A program made the position numbers and the translations under genes. From JBGTIS01 sp041745535 (GTDB taxonomy: Bacteria > Bacteroidota > Bacteroidia > Cytophagales > Cyclobacteriaceae), in contig JBGTIS010000169.1 of NCBI GenBank assembly GCA_041745535.1, positions 1 through 24,060 on the forward strand: a stretch of DNA of 24,060 nucleotides, read 5' to 3'. Under the pieces are notes generated by a model. The model saw only the letters and a list, made by a program, of their open reading frames with translations. It had not been told where the DNA came from and did no database searches. This document shows, piece by piece, positions 23,501 through 24,060 of this stretch (the stretch's first letter is position 1; the number at the start of each line of letters is the position of its first letter).

Positions 23501-24060
23501 AAATCTATATCTCCAGGATTCCCTCCAACTTTAGGGGTTGCACTTTCGCCTTGATACCAATAGAATAAATAATCATCTTGAGCGCTACCAGCACCAACTG
23601 CTAGATCTACTTCGGCTTCAACTGATCCATCTGGTCTCTGGTCACATGTTAAAGAAGGATTCGCCAAAGCGCGGGTAAATACGGGAAGAATATCTCCAGC
23701 CGCTTTCAGATCAAAAAAAGCACTAGTTTTACAAAGAGTAACAGGATCAGTTACTACTATGGTATATATTGCCGCTCTTGCGTCTTCTACTACCTGCCCA
23801 GTTGTAATAAAGTTTGCTTGTGTAGTGTCTTTCCCATAATACCACGTGTACAAATATTGGTCTACATCAATAGTACCCGTTGGATCTACGGCTTCTACAC
23901 TGAACTTCCCATCTGGATCAATACAATTAGTCATAAGCTGCTCGGGTTGAACATCAACAGCAGGTTCCACCGCCGCGTTTCTTACTGAATCAGAATAGGA
24001 AGCGGATAAGCATTTGGTAATATTGCTATATGCCATCACCGTAAATAATCCTACATCCAG
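20515..24060 (-). CDS. Giant Cys-paired repeat surface protein with T9SS type B (gliding-motility) C-terminal domain, N-terminus beyond window
   Basis: The frame runs off the right edge (1181 codons visible); the GTG/ATG near 24039 lies inside a repeat and is not the start. The visible part is about eleven tandem Ig-like repeats of roughly 80-110 residues, plus part of another. Each begins with Cys (CITPNGSV, CIDPDGKF, CTPNGSIR), contains a Y-x-WY-x-G core (YMYTWYEG, YIYTWYKG), then G-x-YTV-x-V-x-D and a second Cys (often TGC). The last ~90 residues are the gliding-motility-associated C-terminal domain, with GVSPNGDGKNEIF near its start and ending YYYVVDKKDGIKPVSGYLELLR-type strands. This directs secretion through the type IX system and cell-surface retention or release. 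The paired Cys likely form one disulfide per repeat (inference). An adhesin or motility role is likely; the ligand is unknown. Confidence 0.93.
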   Translation of the reverse strand: MDVGLFTVMAYSNITKCLSASYSDSVRNAAVEPAVDVQPEQLMTNCIDPDGKFSVEAVDPTGTIDVDQYLYTWYYGKDTTQANFITTGQVVEDARAAIYTIVVTDPVTLCKTSAFFDLKAAGDILPVFTRALANPSLTCDQRPDGSVEAEVDLAVGAGSAQDDYLFYWYQGESATPKVGGNPGDIDFASANHAGAGDVGRVWENLEQGYYTIVAYYEPDGCQSIPQTVKVVNIAKPPVLTEISNVANTLCITPGNGALEIQASKAPMNGNYPGDTTRTDLGYEFNWTDIGIATGTRNSLNDGKYILTVTDLNNQCVATDTFRIEDETLPPAILNFMVINQTTCIEPPAGSIEVTEMMEGPNMITSAQMGSDYNFHWYTDENVDNSDLTTNRIAMGTAGAANNNLLTGQSPGIYYAVAEHAVTGCISFPTEEEIMDDRPELDIYLDTAIPDFLTCTGINEGFIEVNIEGTTPAPYTINWYAGADTTNNITGTASITNTATTSVINNLQDDRYTVVVQDNNSRCLDSASFVVKRKTVQPNLLVSKISDQTQCTPNGSIRIDEVMLNGNTENINDYQFTWYQASLDNTGQNDFINANYAFINSDSLEVSDLTQNTYFVTAIKTNPGGLTDCNTAYQIAIENTSKPIQVILADISDPITGCNPAVIAEGELEINIRNTNSFTTQWFTGNTVDAANELATFRNQAEVEGLVPGFYTVTVNDTITGCNTTRSYEIISFVVPIAVATSSSPYTSCITPNGSVAANANGGSGQYMYTWYEGPTASGTPIITAGTQSLLEGLTNGTYTVLVNDRNEAACEAIAAEVVVEDGRGQQISIAVTPAFPVTNCDEERPNGQLSASIAGEMSRFNFFWYEGASATNKPISFGPVLSNIPARTYTVIARDKLTGCLSGQFSATVKEGEKTIVPDVFASVIAQQTHCTLPVGAAIAYLDSARMESDVDYIYTWYKGNKGQGNPIFFSDRTSKIVGVGKGAYSVIVTNALTGCTAGPASVRIDELLTFPDFEVTTTPATCNDENGSAEIVFTEPIKVREINWNTPIGFADGFALEQYPAGIYAVTITDQNGCTATRSAEIGTDIKVFNGVSPNGDGKNEIFTISCIDSFSDNKVKIFNRAGALVFESANYNNEINYFDGRGNRGLYVGGKDLPDGTYYYVVDKKDGIKPVSGYLELLR

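Noticed and set aside
24037..24060. Start of the giant protein near 24039
   Set aside because: The preceding codons continue in frame and give LDVGLFTVMAYSN, the typical end of a repeat, so the gene runs past the window.
20515..24060. CRISPR-like or recent tandem DNA repeats in the giant gene
   Set aside because: The periodicity is at protein level; repeats are diverged at DNA level and vary in length, with no identical repeat/spacer pattern.

Overview
The window reads as a chromosomal segment of a Bacteroidota bacterium, most likely in or near the Cytophagales. Reasons seen in the sequence: a giant adhesin-like protein with a gliding-motility/type IX secretion (T9SS) type B C-terminal domain next to a PorP/SprF partner; promoter octamers of the Bacteroidota type (TAnnTTTG) close to start codons; almost no Shine-Dalgarno sequences; several lipoproteins; and a Bacteroidota-style signal peptidase I with a long insertion. 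All ordinary genes look intact. I see no mobile element, CRISPR array, phage gene or pseudogene.

Layout. 1-1160: 3' part of signal peptidase I (lepB, +), ended by a hairpin shared with the converging gene. 1182-3162 (-): a two-gene redox module, a PQQ-sugar-dehydrogenase-like lipoprotein followed by a lipoprotein cytochrome c. 3234-9987 (-): a split arginine cluster with argB-argE overlapping by 10 bp at one end and argH at the other. Between them lie a GNAT/nitrilase fusion enzyme, a small acidic protein of unknown function and a DUF4105 membrane protein. 10174-11079 (+): a lipoprotein of the endonuclease/exonuclease/phosphatase fold. 11173-14612 (-): the protein-quality-control set tig, clpP, clpX. 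14710-14794 (-): tRNA-Leu(UAG). 15098-19374 (+): rsh (ppGpp synthetase/hydrolase), a Fur-family regulator and purA. 19388-24060 (-): PorP/SprF-like protein and, upstream of it, the large repeat protein running off the right edge.

How the parts work together. ArgB, ArgE and ArgH are steps of arginine biosynthesis through N-acylated intermediates. Trigger factor, ClpP and ClpX handle nascent-chain folding and ATP-dependent proteolysis. Rsh makes and degrades (p)ppGpp, a known inhibitor of adenylosuccinate synthetase, which is encoded two genes downstream. The PorP/SprF protein is the expected outer-membrane partner for export or attachment of the type B repeat protein.

The window is mostly core genome. 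The less ordinary parts are the gene set wedged inside the arginine cluster, the dehydrogenase/cytochrome pair, the 11-repeat paired-cysteine surface protein, three TTG start codons, and inverted repeats in the clpP-clpX and dehydrogenase-cytochrome spacers. I found no clear case of a completely undescribed system.
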